NCBI GenBank assembly: GCA_046290495.1
Contig: JBKAGT010000005.1
Coordinates: forward strand, 186,001-250,000
Direction: 5' to 3'
Length of the DNA stretch: 64,000 nucleotides
Source of the DNA: PGYR01 sp046290495
GTDB lineage: Bacteria; Bacteroidota; Ignavibacteria; Kapaibacteriales; UBA2268
Position 1 is the first letter of the stretch; each line of letters opens with the position of its first letter. Positions 28,701 through 38,400 of the stretch are shown in pieces. A program made the translations under genes and the position numbers. The notes under the pieces are model-generated. The model ran no database searches and had not been told where the DNA came from. It worked only from the letters and a program-made list of their open reading frames with translations.

Positions 28701-30877
28701 ATTCAATATGGATAGATGGCGTAGGAGTAATTGGCACTGCATACCCAAATTATTATAGTTGGGAATCTAAATACGCTAATAATGGTAATGAAATGCCATA
28801 TAGTATTCCTCCTTTGGAAAATGATTCAGTTAAGATAACTTATTGTCCAAAATCTCCCTCAATTAGGGATAGTTTGGACCACTCAGCAATGATGCATATA
28901 GCTGCTCATGGAGTTTCACAAGATAATCAAACAGAAGTTTGGAGGTTGGATCCTGCTTATAATAGATATCTCGCCGGGAGGCAAACTTTGGTCTATGAAC
29001 CAACACCATTGTATTCTGTTTTTCCTCCAACTGTTGTAGATACGTTTGCGGCACCAAATTTTAAAAGAATAACTATACCAGGTATTTCTTTCAATCCTGA
29101 TAGGGAGAGAATAGTAATAGACTCGATAACATTTGAACCAGATGAGAATGTATTTTTCGCTTCAGATAGTTTAGGAAGGTCAATGCCAATAAAATATAGC
29201 CCAGACGAAGATACGTTGATGATTAGAATAGACTTCAAACCAAGAGTATATAGAGATTATGAAGCTAAGGTAAAAATTCATTTTTCTGAACCTTGCGAAG
29301 GTATTGATACAACAATGACTGTATTTGGTAGTGGATTCGCTACTCCATTTACTATGCCTTTTGATTTTAAACAAGCAGTTGATACTATTACTAATTATGA
29401 TGTAATTAGCTGTGATACTCTATATTTACCGATTTTTGCATCAAGACAAGTTCCTGCAAAAATAATTGATATAGATTACCAAGTTCATTACGACACTACA
29501 TTATTTGATTTCATAGGCATAGAAAGTAATTATCTTGGTTATGATGGAAATCCAGAAGTTGATTTATGTACTAAATATGATGCAAAAGTAAATGCTTTCA
29601 AAACAGATAGTTCAACTGTGTATTTCGAGCTTGATAATTTTTGTCAGGTAGATTCTATAACGCCTCTTTGTTATGCTAAATTTACACCAATAGTAAATCA
29701 AACAGTTAGTACAACTTTTGTGTTAGATAGCTTCAAATTTGACTCTAAAGGTGTAATTATATATGAATTGCTTCATGATAGAGCTACAATAGATGCTACC
29801 ATCTTAAATTCTGACTTTAGTATTCTGAATGATATTGACTTCGATACAGTTAATGTTCTAGATTGTAAATTAGATACTTTCAGAATAGAGAATATAGGGG
29901 ATGTGCCATACAATATATCTGATGTAATTAATCTACCTTCAGATGTCACATTGCTAAGTATAATGCCGGATATTACTGATACTATTTACCCTGGAATGAT
30001 AACAGAAGTAATAATCGAATTTTGTCCAAGGCAAATAGGAGAATACTCAAGTTTGTCTAACTCTATTATTGTTGACCCATGTTTGATGATTGACTCAAAC
30101 AATATACAAGGTTATGGTTATGCACCACCTTTCGAATTATTATCAGATGTAGATGAAAATGGATTCTCTATACCAGACACATTGCATGGAATGATAGGGG
30201 ACACTGTACTTATTCCTTTATTTGTTAACAACGATGTAATGGCAGTATATAATGGAGAAACTCACTGGATGATTGATATGAGTTTCGATTTAAGTATAGA
30301 ATATGACCCATATTCATTGATGTACATGGAGGCAAGTAATTCATTAAGAAATGGAAATGTAAATTTCGAATTAATCAATCATGGTAATCTGAATGCATCT
30401 TTTACTGATGTAGATACTTTGAGAGCAGGACAGGTGGCCGAGTTGAAGATGTTGGTAACTATTCCTAAAGATACAACTACATTGCTTGATGTAACTATAG
30501 ATAATTTTGGTTCTGAACATATTTACTTCTTGGATATATTTGGGGCAAAGGAATCAAACTCATTTAACACAGGTGAAAAATGTGAGATTTCACATATAGT
30601 ATACAGAAACAGAAATAGTTTAAAACAAAATTATCCAAACCCCTTTGATAAGATTACGAATATTGAATTTGAATTAGTTCAAAAAGGGAATCCTGTTTTA
30701 GAAGTATATGATGCATCCGGACATAAAGTGAAGACTTTATTAAACGGTAATAAATCTTTCGAACCTGGGAAATATAGTTTGGTATTAGATTCGAAAAATT
30801 TATTACCTGGTAATTATTTCTATTTGTTGAAAACTGAAAATGGAACTGAAACTAAAAAGTTACTTATTAATAAATAG
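25784..30877 (+). CDS. Giant LamG/ASH-repeat surface protein with T9SS sorting domain, 1697 aa
   Basis: A signal peptide (1-23, ending LLSQ) leads to a LamG/concanavalin-like domain (about 55-240; MTVEMWIKPN, GEWHHLAAVFDGSTNKALIYLDG, GVMDEIKLWNIAL). A long array of ASH-type/choice-of-anchor D immunoglobulin-like modules follows, with recurring VDFGNVFVGQERERTINIRNN, GTIEVGETPTKEIILEN and IVQFEPSA phrases. Residues 1613-1697 are a classical T9SS type A domain (LKQNYPNPFDKITNIEFEL ... GNYFYLLKT). About two dozen cysteines are spread through the modules. It is probably a cell-surface adhesin or scaffold. Overlap with the DUF1501 gene suggests the two surface proteins are made together. Converges on pepD with 3 bp between stops. 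Confidence 0.88.
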   Translation: MRKLLFISILLFISYSANPLLSQGCNQWPLTRCIGNGLDFVKNNGQSAQFMNLNNNATLNSITNAMTVEMWIKPNLELGKRNYFAGKWGPTLDKSDVWQLYYDKNNRIVFELNHPDFELGDVDNTVAKSDPVNLNGEWHHLAAVFDGSTNKALIYLDGELVAEETNSTYPISTLMQHGNNTQFGRANEMSNDNSHRTFRGVMDEIKLWNIALPQTEIICEKDKRRNGNENGLIAYFRCNENPGVFSTCDVTGNNKAILLSGLTTTQSKNDRPEYRPFVITSFNRVDTIKCERRKKYSITVMDTSLCGSRAFLWIHPDFRQYFDYSAARVDLPPNQPVTFEFYVDSDFIGSIRTLIRVIRDDVCGYDLIRGNDRWWTITRETELKYNVDTLGFGILKAHCIEEPYREKKIKVCNNTNTFGTSKNVTITGANFNLPQYYSLVSPSLPVTLAPGECVDLTVRFTSRNEANIFYDTLRVQSTDICEGAGIIPLTGEVENILSLVKFGTEDEPVDSLDFGTICKDFPSDEELFYWENLSSQNITVTDVIVPQHFQFVRFNSNQPQVLEPEKSYQVKLIRFVPTQAGDFQDTVFIVVDAGGCTLKKPILVSGKSIHPDLTFTVDTVDFGNVFVGQERERTINIRNNGVHEFTVSFSLSRAEVYYFPGGRFATIPPGEEKSVRVRFRPLTDSLYFDKLCFQETPATGCYSSGCITLKGRGIIDKFEFNPDVMKVENVIACQDSIEDVYIINKSPVSLDLDQFSLNDPQGKFNIIEPVSDIPSLNTYNTTLEAGDSILFRFRYTPNDLISDRVDKAYLSYRDNDDEEWTAQIVGSSALPKIFMEDNNAFGTIEVGETPTKEIILENISSIPVHLDSLNIGAGFRILYPNNPIDITLNPRDTIHVIVQFEPSAAIDYSADLVSYSSFPCPVENRASFSGRGKIIPLEIINTLVTFGFVKNCECETASLVLSNNSRVNDAIIDSIWIDGVGVIGTAYPNYYSWESKYANNGNEMPYSIPPLENDSVKITYCPKSPSIRDSLDHSAMMHIAAHGVSQDNQTEVWRLDPAYNRYLAGRQTLVYEPTPLYSVFPPTVVDTFAAPNFKRITIPGISFNPDRERIVIDSITFEPDENVFFASDSLGRSMPIKYSPDEDTLMIRIDFKPRVYRDYEAKVKIHFSEPCEGIDTTMTVFGSGFATPFTMPFDFKQAVDTITNYDVISCDTLYLPIFASRQVPAKIIDIDYQVHYDTTLFDFIGIESNYLGYDGNPEVDLCTKYDAKVNAFKTDSSTVYFELDNFCQVDSITPLCYAKFTPIVNQTVSTTFVLDSFKFDSKGVIIYELLHDRATIDATILNSDFSILNDIDFDTVNVLDCKLDTFRIENIGDVPYNISDVINLPSDVTLLSIMPDITDTIYPGMITEVIIEFCPRQIGEYSSLSNSIIVDPCLMIDSNNIQGYGYAPPFELLSDVDENGFSIPDTLHGMIGDTVLIPLFVNNDVMAVYNGETHWMIDMSFDLSIEYDPYSLMYMEASNSLRNGNVNFELINHGNLNASFTDVDTLRAGQVAELKMLVTIPKDTTTLLDVTIDNFGSEHIYFLDIFGAKESNSFNTGEKCEISHIVYRNRNSLKQNYPNPFDKITNIEFELVQKGNPVLEVYDASGHKVKTLLNGNKSFEPGKYSLVLDSKNLLPGNYFYLLKTENGTETKKLLINK

Positions 30878-30880
30878 TTT

Positions 30881-32329
30881 TTAAAGCTTTTCTAAAATAC
30901 TAACTAGAAGTTTCCAACTATCACCAACAGATTGTATTTCAACCTTTTCATTGGGAGTGTGTACCTCTTTAATGGTTGGACCAAAAGATAGCATTTCCAT
31001 ATCTGGATATTTTTCACCTATCAGTCCACATTCAAGACCTGCATGAATTATTTCAATTGTAGGTTCCATTTCAAAGTCTTCTTTGAATGTTTTCACTGCC
31101 ATATCTACTAGTTCTGAACCTTTTAATGGTTCCCAAGCAGGGTATCCTGCAGTATGTTCAATATTGAAACCACCAAGTTCTAATATCGAATTAATAGAAC
31201 TTGAAAGAGCTTCTCTTTCACTATCAACGGTACTTCTTTGACTGGTTAATATTTCAATATAGTCATCTTTTGTTGTAACACTAGCTAAGTTGTTTGATGT
31301 TTGTACTAATTCTGGTATTTCTGGAGTGTATCTGAAAACACCATGTGGTAAACTGTTAAGTACATTTAAAATATCTTCTTGTGTTCCTAGTGATATTGAA
31401 CTATCTATAAAATCAATATTATTAATTCCATAGTTTAAGTTAGGCTCTTTGCTTTTCCATTCGTTAGAAATAATAGATTCTTGAGAAGAAATCAATTTAT
31501 TTAGCTTTTCAACCTGGTCCTTGGGGATTGAGAACTTCACATAAGCTTCTCTAGGAATAGCATTATGCTTATCACCGGAATCAAATGAGTGAAGCCTTAG
31601 ATTGAGATTTTGATTCAATTTAATTAAAAAACGAGTAATAATCTTAGCTGCATTTCCTCTTTCATCATGAATTTCGATTCCTGAGTGACCACCTTTCAAT
31701 CCCTTTAAGTGTAGCTCGAATGATTTATGATTTTCTTCTAATTTTTCTTTAACAAGCTCTATCTTAGCTCTTGTGTTCATTCCACCAGCACATCCAATGG
31801 TAAATAGTCCAAAATCTTCAGTATCTAAATTAATTAATATCTTAGATTCTAATAGATCAGTTCCTAATTCCAATGCACCCGTAAGGCCAGTTTCTTCATC
31901 TAATGTGCATAAAAGTTCAAATGGAGGATGCTTTATATCATCAGAAGCTAGAACAGCCATTCCCATAGCCAATCCAATTCCATTATCAGCCCCTAAAGTT
32001 GTACCTTTTGCTTTTAACCATCCACCTTCTACATATGTCTTAATTGGATCGTTGTTAAAATCAAATTCTACATCTCTGTTTTTCTCTGTCACCATATCAA
32101 CATGTGCTTGAATACAAACACCTGGATGATCTTCATATCCTTCTGTAGCCGGTTTAAATACAACCAAATTCCCTAGCTCATCTTTTTTTATACTTAAACC
32201 AAGATTTTGAGCAAATTCTTCGATATATTTTACAATTTTTTCTTCTTTTTTTGAAGGTCTAGGATGTTTTGTTATATCATTAAAAATATCCCAAACTATT
32301 TTAGGTTCCAAATCCTTAATTGTTTTCAT
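30881..32329 (-). CDS. pepD: Aminoacyl-histidine dipeptidase (M20C), 482 aa
   Basis: This cytosolic di-zinc dipeptidase cleaves Xaa-His (carnosine-type) dipeptides. Metal and catalytic landmarks of PepD are visible: HPRPSKKEEK near the N-terminus, QAHVDMV (H76, D78), TLGADNGIG (bridging D115), LDEETGLTGA (E145/E146), LKGGHSGIEIH and C-terminal AGLECGLIGEKYPD with FGPTIKEVHTPNE. Length is normal. It is the last gene of the operon SDR-cinA-tsaD-pepD, starting 14 bp after tsaD. Confidence 0.93.
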   Translation of the reverse strand: MKTIKDLEPKIVWDIFNDITKHPRPSKKEEKIVKYIEEFAQNLGLSIKKDELGNLVVFKPATEGYEDHPGVCIQAHVDMVTEKNRDVEFDFNNDPIKTYVEGGWLKAKGTTLGADNGIGLAMGMAVLASDDIKHPPFELLCTLDEETGLTGALELGTDLLESKILINLDTEDFGLFTIGCAGGMNTRAKIELVKEKLEENHKSFELHLKGLKGGHSGIEIHDERGNAAKIITRFLIKLNQNLNLRLHSFDSGDKHNAIPREAYVKFSIPKDQVEKLNKLISSQESIISNEWKSKEPNLNYGINNIDFIDSSISLGTQEDILNVLNSLPHGVFRYTPEIPELVQTSNNLASVTTKDDYIEILTSQRSTVDSEREALSSSINSILELGGFNIEHTAGYPAWEPLKGSELVDMAVKTFKEDFEMEPTIEIIHAGLECGLIGEKYPDMEMLSFGPTIKEVHTPNEKVEIQSVGDSWKLLVSILEKL

Positions 32330-32343
32330 TCTAACTCCATATT

Positions 32344-33360
32344 TTATCTTGCAGCTCTACTTGGTCTAGAGCTAACTTTAAATTCTAAATCATAGAATTC
32401 TTCTAAATCACTATTTGTCTCTAATTTTTTGCTTGCTAAAAACCCAATCATAGCTGCATTATCTACACAATATTCCATATTTGGTAAGACTACATTATAA
32501 TTATTAATCTCATGTTTCTTTAATTCACTTCTTAGCAATGAATTTGCTGTAACCCCACCTCCAATAACAATATTATTTATGCCATATTTTTTTGCTGCTC
32601 GAATTGTTTTAGATACTAAGACATCAATTATTGCTTTCTGAACTGAGGCACATAAATCAGGAATATCTTCTTCCTTCAATGGTAATTCAAAGTTTTTCTG
32701 AACAAAATATCTAACAGAAGTCTTGAGACCACTGAAGCTGAAATCGAAATTATCAGAATTTATCATAGATCTTGGAAAATCATACCTTTTAGAGTTACCA
32801 TTTTTAGCGTATTTATCTATTAAGGGGCCACCAGGATAAGATAGTCCTAATAGCTTAGCAATCTTATCAAATGCTTCACCTGCAGCATCGTCTTTTGTCA
32901 TACCGATAGTCTCATAGTCATTAAATGACCTCACTAAAAATATAGAAGTGTGACCTCCACTAACTACGAGAGATATAAACGGAAACTCAAGACTTTCATC
33001 TTCTATACAACCAGAATAAATATGTCCTTCAATATGATTAATAGGAATGATAGGTAAATTATATTTTATACTTAGTCCTTTTGCAAATGATGAACCAACA
33101 ATTAATGCACCCATTAGTCCTGGTTCTGAAGTAACTGCTATTGCATCGATTTCTTCAATTTTAATCTTAGAGTTTACTAAACATTCTTTTGTCAAAACTG
33201 AAATTTTATCAATATGAGCTCTGGATGCTAACTCGGGTACTACACCACCATATTTTTTGTGTATCTCTTGTGTATATATTACATTACTTATAACTTCATT
33301 GTTATCAACAAGAGCCACTGCTGTCTCATCACAAGAGCTTTCTATTGCTAATATTCTCAT
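32344..33360 (-). CDS. tsaD: tRNA N6-adenosine threonylcarbamoyltransferase, 338 aa
   Basis: It transfers threonylcarbamoyl to A37 of ANN-decoding tRNAs, working with TsaB, TsaE and TsaC (none of them here). Signature regions are ILAIESSCDETAVALV (3-18), KKYGGVVPELASRAH, the metal-binding INHIEGH (H109, H113), VSGGHT (133-138) and the C-terminal VIGGGVTANSLLR and DNAAMIGF. Full length. Its start overlaps the cinA stop by 4 bases. Confidence 0.96.
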   Translation of the reverse strand: MRILAIESSCDETAVALVDNNEVISNVIYTQEIHKKYGGVVPELASRAHIDKISVLTKECLVNSKIKIEEIDAIAVTSEPGLMGALIVGSSFAKGLSIKYNLPIIPINHIEGHIYSGCIEDESLEFPFISLVVSGGHTSIFLVRSFNDYETIGMTKDDAAGEAFDKIAKLLGLSYPGGPLIDKYAKNGNSKRYDFPRSMINSDNFDFSFSGLKTSVRYFVQKNFELPLKEEDIPDLCASVQKAIIDVLVSKTIRAAKKYGINNIVIGGGVTANSLLRSELKKHEINNYNVVLPNMEYCVDNAAMIGFLASKKLETNSDLEEFYDLEFKVSSRPSRAAR

Positions 33361-34607
33361 TTGTATTTATTTTTTAAAATTCTATATAACATTGAAATTG
33401 AATATTCAATTGTTTTTTCTCTGTTACTGTCTCTGTTAGTTGATGATAAATTTAGGTTTTTTACCTCAGTAACCTCACCATTGTAAATGCATACATATAT
33501 AGTACCTACAGGCTTTTCTTCACTACCACCATCAGGTCCTGCTATACCAGTTATAGAAATAGAGTAATCAGTATCAAATATTTCTCTACAATTTACTGCC
33601 ATTTCTTCAGCGGTCTGTTTACTAACCGCACCATACTTTTCCAATATATGTTTATTTACATTTAATAGCTTAACTTTTGCATTATTACTATAAGATATAA
33701 TTCCACCTTCAAAATAATCCGAACTTCCTGGTAAGTCAGTAAATGCTTTTCCTAATCCACCGCCTGTACAAGACTCAGCGACCGAAATAGTTAAATTCTT
33801 TTGTTTGAGTAAACTAATAGTAGCTTCAATCAAATCACTTTGCTCTTCTATTATGAAATTACCTATTTCTTCAATAATTTTATCTTTAACTTCTTCAAAA
33901 AGAGCTGGCTTATTAGAAATAGTTGAATTAAGTATACCTAATCTAATCTTCACCCCTGAAGCGGACGGCAAATATGCAAATTTTACATCTTCGTAATCAT
34001 CATCTAAATCTTCAATCTTTTCAAATAATTCGGATTCAGGTAAACCTGTGGTATATATTGTTTCATAAATATAAAAGTCGTTAGAATTATTTTCTATGAA
34101 TTTCTTTATCAGATTATTCATCTGATTCGAAAATATATCTTTCATTTCAGATGGAACACCAGGTAAAGTAAAAAATATTCTATTACTATATTCAGTATAT
34201 ATACCTGGTGCAGTACCAACATTATTGTTAAGCGAAAGTGAGACGTCAGGTCTTAAAGCTTGATCTTTATGAACGTCTTTAAACTCTCTGTTCTTTTTGT
34301 CAAAATAATTTCGAATTCTTTCAAGTTGGGCTTCATCGTAAATTAATTTTGAATCAAAATACTTACATAAAATTCTTTTTGTAATGTCATCTTTAGTAGG
34401 ACCTAAACCACCAGTAGTAATAATTATTTCTTCATTTGAATTTTTAAGAGAGTTTATTATTCTATTCTCATCATCTGGTATCATAACAGATGAAGTAACA
34501 GTTATTCCTAATTCTGTTAGTTGCTTACTTATCCATGCTGAGTTTGTATTAATCGTATTACCAATTAATAATTCATCTCCGATAGAAATAATTTTAGCTT
34601 TAATCAT
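33357..34607 (-). CDS. cinA: CinA family protein, NMN amidohydrolase/molybdopterin-binding fusion, 416 aa
   Basis: The N-terminal COG1058/MoCF-like domain (AKIISIGDELLIGNTINTNS, TTGGLGPTKDD) is joined to a C-terminal nicotinamide-nucleotide amidase domain (SVAESCTGGGLGKAFTDLPG, SITGIAGPDGGSEEKPVGTI). The two-domain form recycles NMN and clears ADP-ribose-type damage. All amidase motifs are intact. It overlaps the SDR gene by one base (TAATG) and tsaD by four, so it is tightly coupled within the operon. Confidence 0.93.
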   Translation of the reverse strand: MIKAKIISIGDELLIGNTINTNSAWISKQLTELGITVTSSVMIPDDENRIINSLKNSNEEIIITTGGLGPTKDDITKRILCKYFDSKLIYDEAQLERIRNYFDKKNREFKDVHKDQALRPDVSLSLNNNVGTAPGIYTEYSNRIFFTLPGVPSEMKDIFSNQMNNLIKKFIENNSNDFYIYETIYTTGLPESELFEKIEDLDDDYEDVKFAYLPSASGVKIRLGILNSTISNKPALFEEVKDKIIEEIGNFIIEEQSDLIEATISLLKQKNLTISVAESCTGGGLGKAFTDLPGSSDYFEGGIISYSNNAKVKLLNVNKHILEKYGAVSKQTAEEMAVNCREIFDTDYSISITGIAGPDGGSEEKPVGTIYVCIYNGEVTEVKNLNLSSTNRDSNREKTIEYSISMLYRILKNKYK

Positions 34608-35347
34608 TATCTAGGCCCTTCAGTTGGATGTACCATTATCTCAGTTACATTCACATGATTGGGTTGAGTTAAACTGTAATATATTGCATTTGCTATATCT
34701 TTTGACTCTAATATTTTACTTGTTTTAGAAATTTCTTCAAACTTAGATTTTATTTCTTCATTTGGAATATGGCTTTGCAGTTCAGTTTCAGTAGCACCAG
34801 GTTCAATAGCTGTAACTTTTATATTGTACTTTTTACTCAATTCTTGTCTCATTCCTTCTGTAATAGCATTGACTGCAAATTTAGTCCCACAATAGACAGC
34901 AGCAGTAGGGAAGACCTGCCTTCCAGCAACAGACGAGACATTAATAATATGACCATTCATTTGTTCTTTCATAACTGGTATCACTGAATTTATGCCATAT
35001 AATACACCTTTAATATTGACATCAATCATTTTTTCCCAATCTTCAATTCTACCTTCTTCCAAATAAGAAAGTGGCATTATTCCTGCATTATTTACTAAAG
35101 CATCAACTCGTCCAAATTCTTCTATAGTAGTATCAATCAAATTATGAACTTGATTTTTATCTGTCACATCTGTTTGAACAGTGAGAACATTTTTACTGTT
35201 ATTCAAACTATCTGCAATCTTTTGTAATTTTTCTAATCTTCTTGCAGCTAAAACTAATTTAAAGTTTTTATCTGAAAGCAATTTAGCTGTTGCTTCACCA
35301 ATTCCACTTGAAGCACCTGTTATTATCACAACTTTTTCTTTATTCAT
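34607..35347 (-). CDS. Short-chain dehydrogenase/reductase (SDR), 246 aa
   Basis: This classical SDR has the cofactor motif TGASSGIG (10-17), NNAG (86-89), catalytic Ser 138/139 and YCGTK (Y152, K156). LAARRLEKL after the second strand (arginines) suggests NADP(H). The closest familiar group is the YdfG-like serine/3-hydroxy-acid dehydrogenases, but the substrate is not determined. First gene of the minus-strand operon leading to cinA, tsaD and pepD. Confidence 0.9.
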   Translation of the reverse strand: MNKEKVVIITGASSGIGEATAKLLSDKNFKLVLAARRLEKLQKIADSLNNSKNVLTVQTDVTDKNQVHNLIDTTIEEFGRVDALVNNAGIMPLSYLEEGRIEDWEKMIDVNIKGVLYGINSVIPVMKEQMNGHIINVSSVAGRQVFPTAAVYCGTKFAVNAITEGMRQELSKKYNIKVTAIEPGATETELQSHIPNEEIKSKFEEISKTSKILESKDIANAIYYSLTQPNHVNVTEIMVHPTEGPR

Positions 35348-35366
35348 TTTAAAATTATATTTAATT

Positions 35367-35394
35367 AAAAAAAAGGGAAGTTAACACTTCCCTT
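35367..35394 (-). terminator. Rho-independent terminator, minus strand
   Basis: AAGGGAAGT (35373-35381) pairs perfectly with ACTTCCCTT (35386-35394) around a TAAC loop and is followed on the minus strand by eight T residues. It ends transcription of the SBBP/Ig protein gene at 35435-38584, separating it from the SDR operon. Confidence 0.85.
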
Positions 35395-35434
35395 AGACAA
35401 TTTAATTAAGATAATATTTCATAAAGTAAAATAG

Positions 35435-38400
35435 CTACTTTACAACTGTAAATTTATATTTGTATTTTTGATCATCAGCTTCAACTACAATCCAATATAT
35501 ACCATTATTGTATTCAGATATATCTAATGTTGTCAAATTTGTTTGGTTGTTTAATCCTAATATTTTATTACCATTTAAATCGTATACTGCCAATTCATAA
35601 TTTAAATAATTAAGAATATTAACTTCTATTGTACTATTATTTGTTCTGTAAATATTAGCTATATCTGTTAACTCGAATGCTATATTACCCATTACATCTT
35701 CTACTATTACATTGGAAATATTAGTTGAGTCAGTACCACATTTACCTGTTACAACACATTTATACTCGCCAGCATCATTAAGTGAAAGGTTGCTTAGTGT
35801 AAGGGTAGGTCCCTCTTGAGATGGTACTAAATTACCATCTTTATACCAATCATAAGTTAGTTCAACTCCGAAAGCATTGGCGGTTATTTCTAGTGTTTCA
35901 CCTTTGATTTTTGTTATCTCATTTGCAATGTCTTCAACACTCGTATTAGGAGATACATAAACGTTAAATCTATTTTCAGCGAATTGTTGAGGCGGACATT
36001 CATTCACAACAGAAACTTTATACTCTCCTGAATCATCAATATTAACATCTGTAATAGTTAAACTTCCTTCACTAGTTCTGTCTATTTCTTCATTGTCTTT
36101 GAACCAAACATATTCAACACTTTCTCCAATTGAAGTGGCGTTTAATAGAATATTTTCACCAATACAAAGAGTATCAGGAGTTATCATATTAAATTCATTA
36201 ATTTTAGCAGATTCATTTACACTATAAAATACATCATTTTGTACAAAAGCACCTGATGAATGGCTAACTCTAATTGTTATACTATCTTCACCAGACAATT
36301 CATCAGGTAATTCCCAATTGTAACTTTCGAATTTAATATCTGAAATAATTGTCGTAAATGTATTTGGATCATTATTAAGCATATAAGCTATATCATACCC
36401 TTCATCTGCATTCAAACCGTTTCCTGACCACTGAATACTTACTTCTGAACCTACACAAAGTACTTCATTATTTGGTGGGCTGAACAAGCTCATATCAAAT
36501 GAATTATTTCTAATTAATATAATGTCTGAATCACCATTTAAATCAATGTCCGATGCATTTTTTGTAGTTTCAAAATCACTTGAATTTGTGTATCCAGCAA
36601 TCATAAAATTGTCGTATTCATCATAAGTTATATGAGTTGCATACTCATCGTTTACTCCACCGAATAGCAACGATTGAATTACATCTCCATTTACATCATT
36701 CAACTCAGTATAAATTATATTATTTCTCGGTTTTAATTCTGTAGAGCTAACTTCTGGGAAAATATTATTAGTTGATAATGCAATACCGAAACCAAGATTG
36801 TTTGACATTCTTTCAAATCCACCAATAGTATCATTTCCCATTGACTTAATTATTCTAGAAAAATTCATAGTTTGAGTTTTTATTCCAAATTGTTCACTTA
36901 GTTCATTAAATTTAGATATAAAAATATCCGAATTTCCCCTTACTACATTATCATCTGAAGTTACTGGAAATCCAACATTTGGGTCATTATTATTATAAGT
37001 TTCACCGACAACATATATTTCATCTCCTGAATTCAACCAAATACCTCTACCTATATCGTCACCATCTCCTCCTAAAAATGAGGAGATTAATATACTTTGA
37101 GCCTTTGAAGTTAATTGCATAACAAATGCATCTTTTCTACCATTGGAAGTCTCGTCATAAGGACCACCTCTGCCAAATCGTTTTTCGGGGAATACAGGGA
37201 AATCTTGATCTCCACCTTTAGATGAAGTAGTATAACCAGTAAGTAATATATTATCTGAGAATGGATCTAAGTACATATCTGTTGGAACATCATCTCTTAC
37301 TCCACCAATATAGGCAGAGACTGTAATAGCTGATCGGTCAGGATTTAAACGTATTACTAAAATATCAGTATCACCTTTGTATCCACTGTTAGGTGGACCT
37401 CCAACGACTTGTAAATTACTCGAATTTGTTGATGCTGCTATAATGTATCCATCACTCCTATCCTCACTAACTTCTACAGCGATATCATCACCAGTACCAC
37501 CGTAATATGAAGACTGAAGTATTGTATCGCCGTTTAACCCAAATGTAGTTATAAAAATATCAGACCCACCACTAAATTGATTTCTAAATGGTTTTGCAAG
37601 TGGAAAATCTGGTGATTCTGTATTACCTACAACTAAAATAAAATTACTATTTAGTTCCAGATCTATTATCTCATCATATTCTAAAGAACCTATGAATGTT
37701 GTAAATTGTGGTACATATTCAGAATTTTCTATTTTAAATTTTGTCAGAAAGCCATCATTTCTATCACCATACTCTTCATCATAAGCACCTGTTGTAGTTC
37801 TAAGATCATTCGAGTTTGTAACTCCTGCCATCACTAAAGTTTCATCATCTATAAATTCTATAACATTTGCTTTTTCTACTCCTGAACCACCAAAAAATGA
37901 TGAATATACTACTGGATCTATTATAAGCTCTTTTGATTCATCATATTTACCTAAGTCAAACTGAATACTATTATTCTTTAAAATAAACTTACATTCAATT
38001 CTTCGCTTTGCTCCATTTACTTCTTGGTAAGCAAATAGATTCTTATTTTCAATTATAGAGTATAAAGTTTTAACAATTAAATTGTCATCCTCTATATTTA
38101 TGTTTTCAATGCCTTCAAATGAAAATTCAATTTGATTTGGATTTGCAAATGGCTCAATAATAAAATCATATCTTGGACTTTGCTTAGTAAGCATCAATTC
38201 TAGATCAATTCCGTTGTATAGATTTTCAAGTCTTATCTTTTCGTATGATTTAGCATTCTTAACCCAGTCATACTTATCATTCCCAATAAAATAATTATAT
38301 CTATTTGGGTTTAATTTTAAAGTAGAAATTTGAAAATCATTCGAACTTTTAAAATTCATTTTTATAACATCACCTATAATTCTTTTGCCTTCTATTTTAT

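Noticed and set aside
28216..29374. Several minus-strand frames of 60-81 codons inside the giant surface protein gene
   Set aside because: They are antisense frames within a continuous, domain-bearing coding region, with no independent signals.
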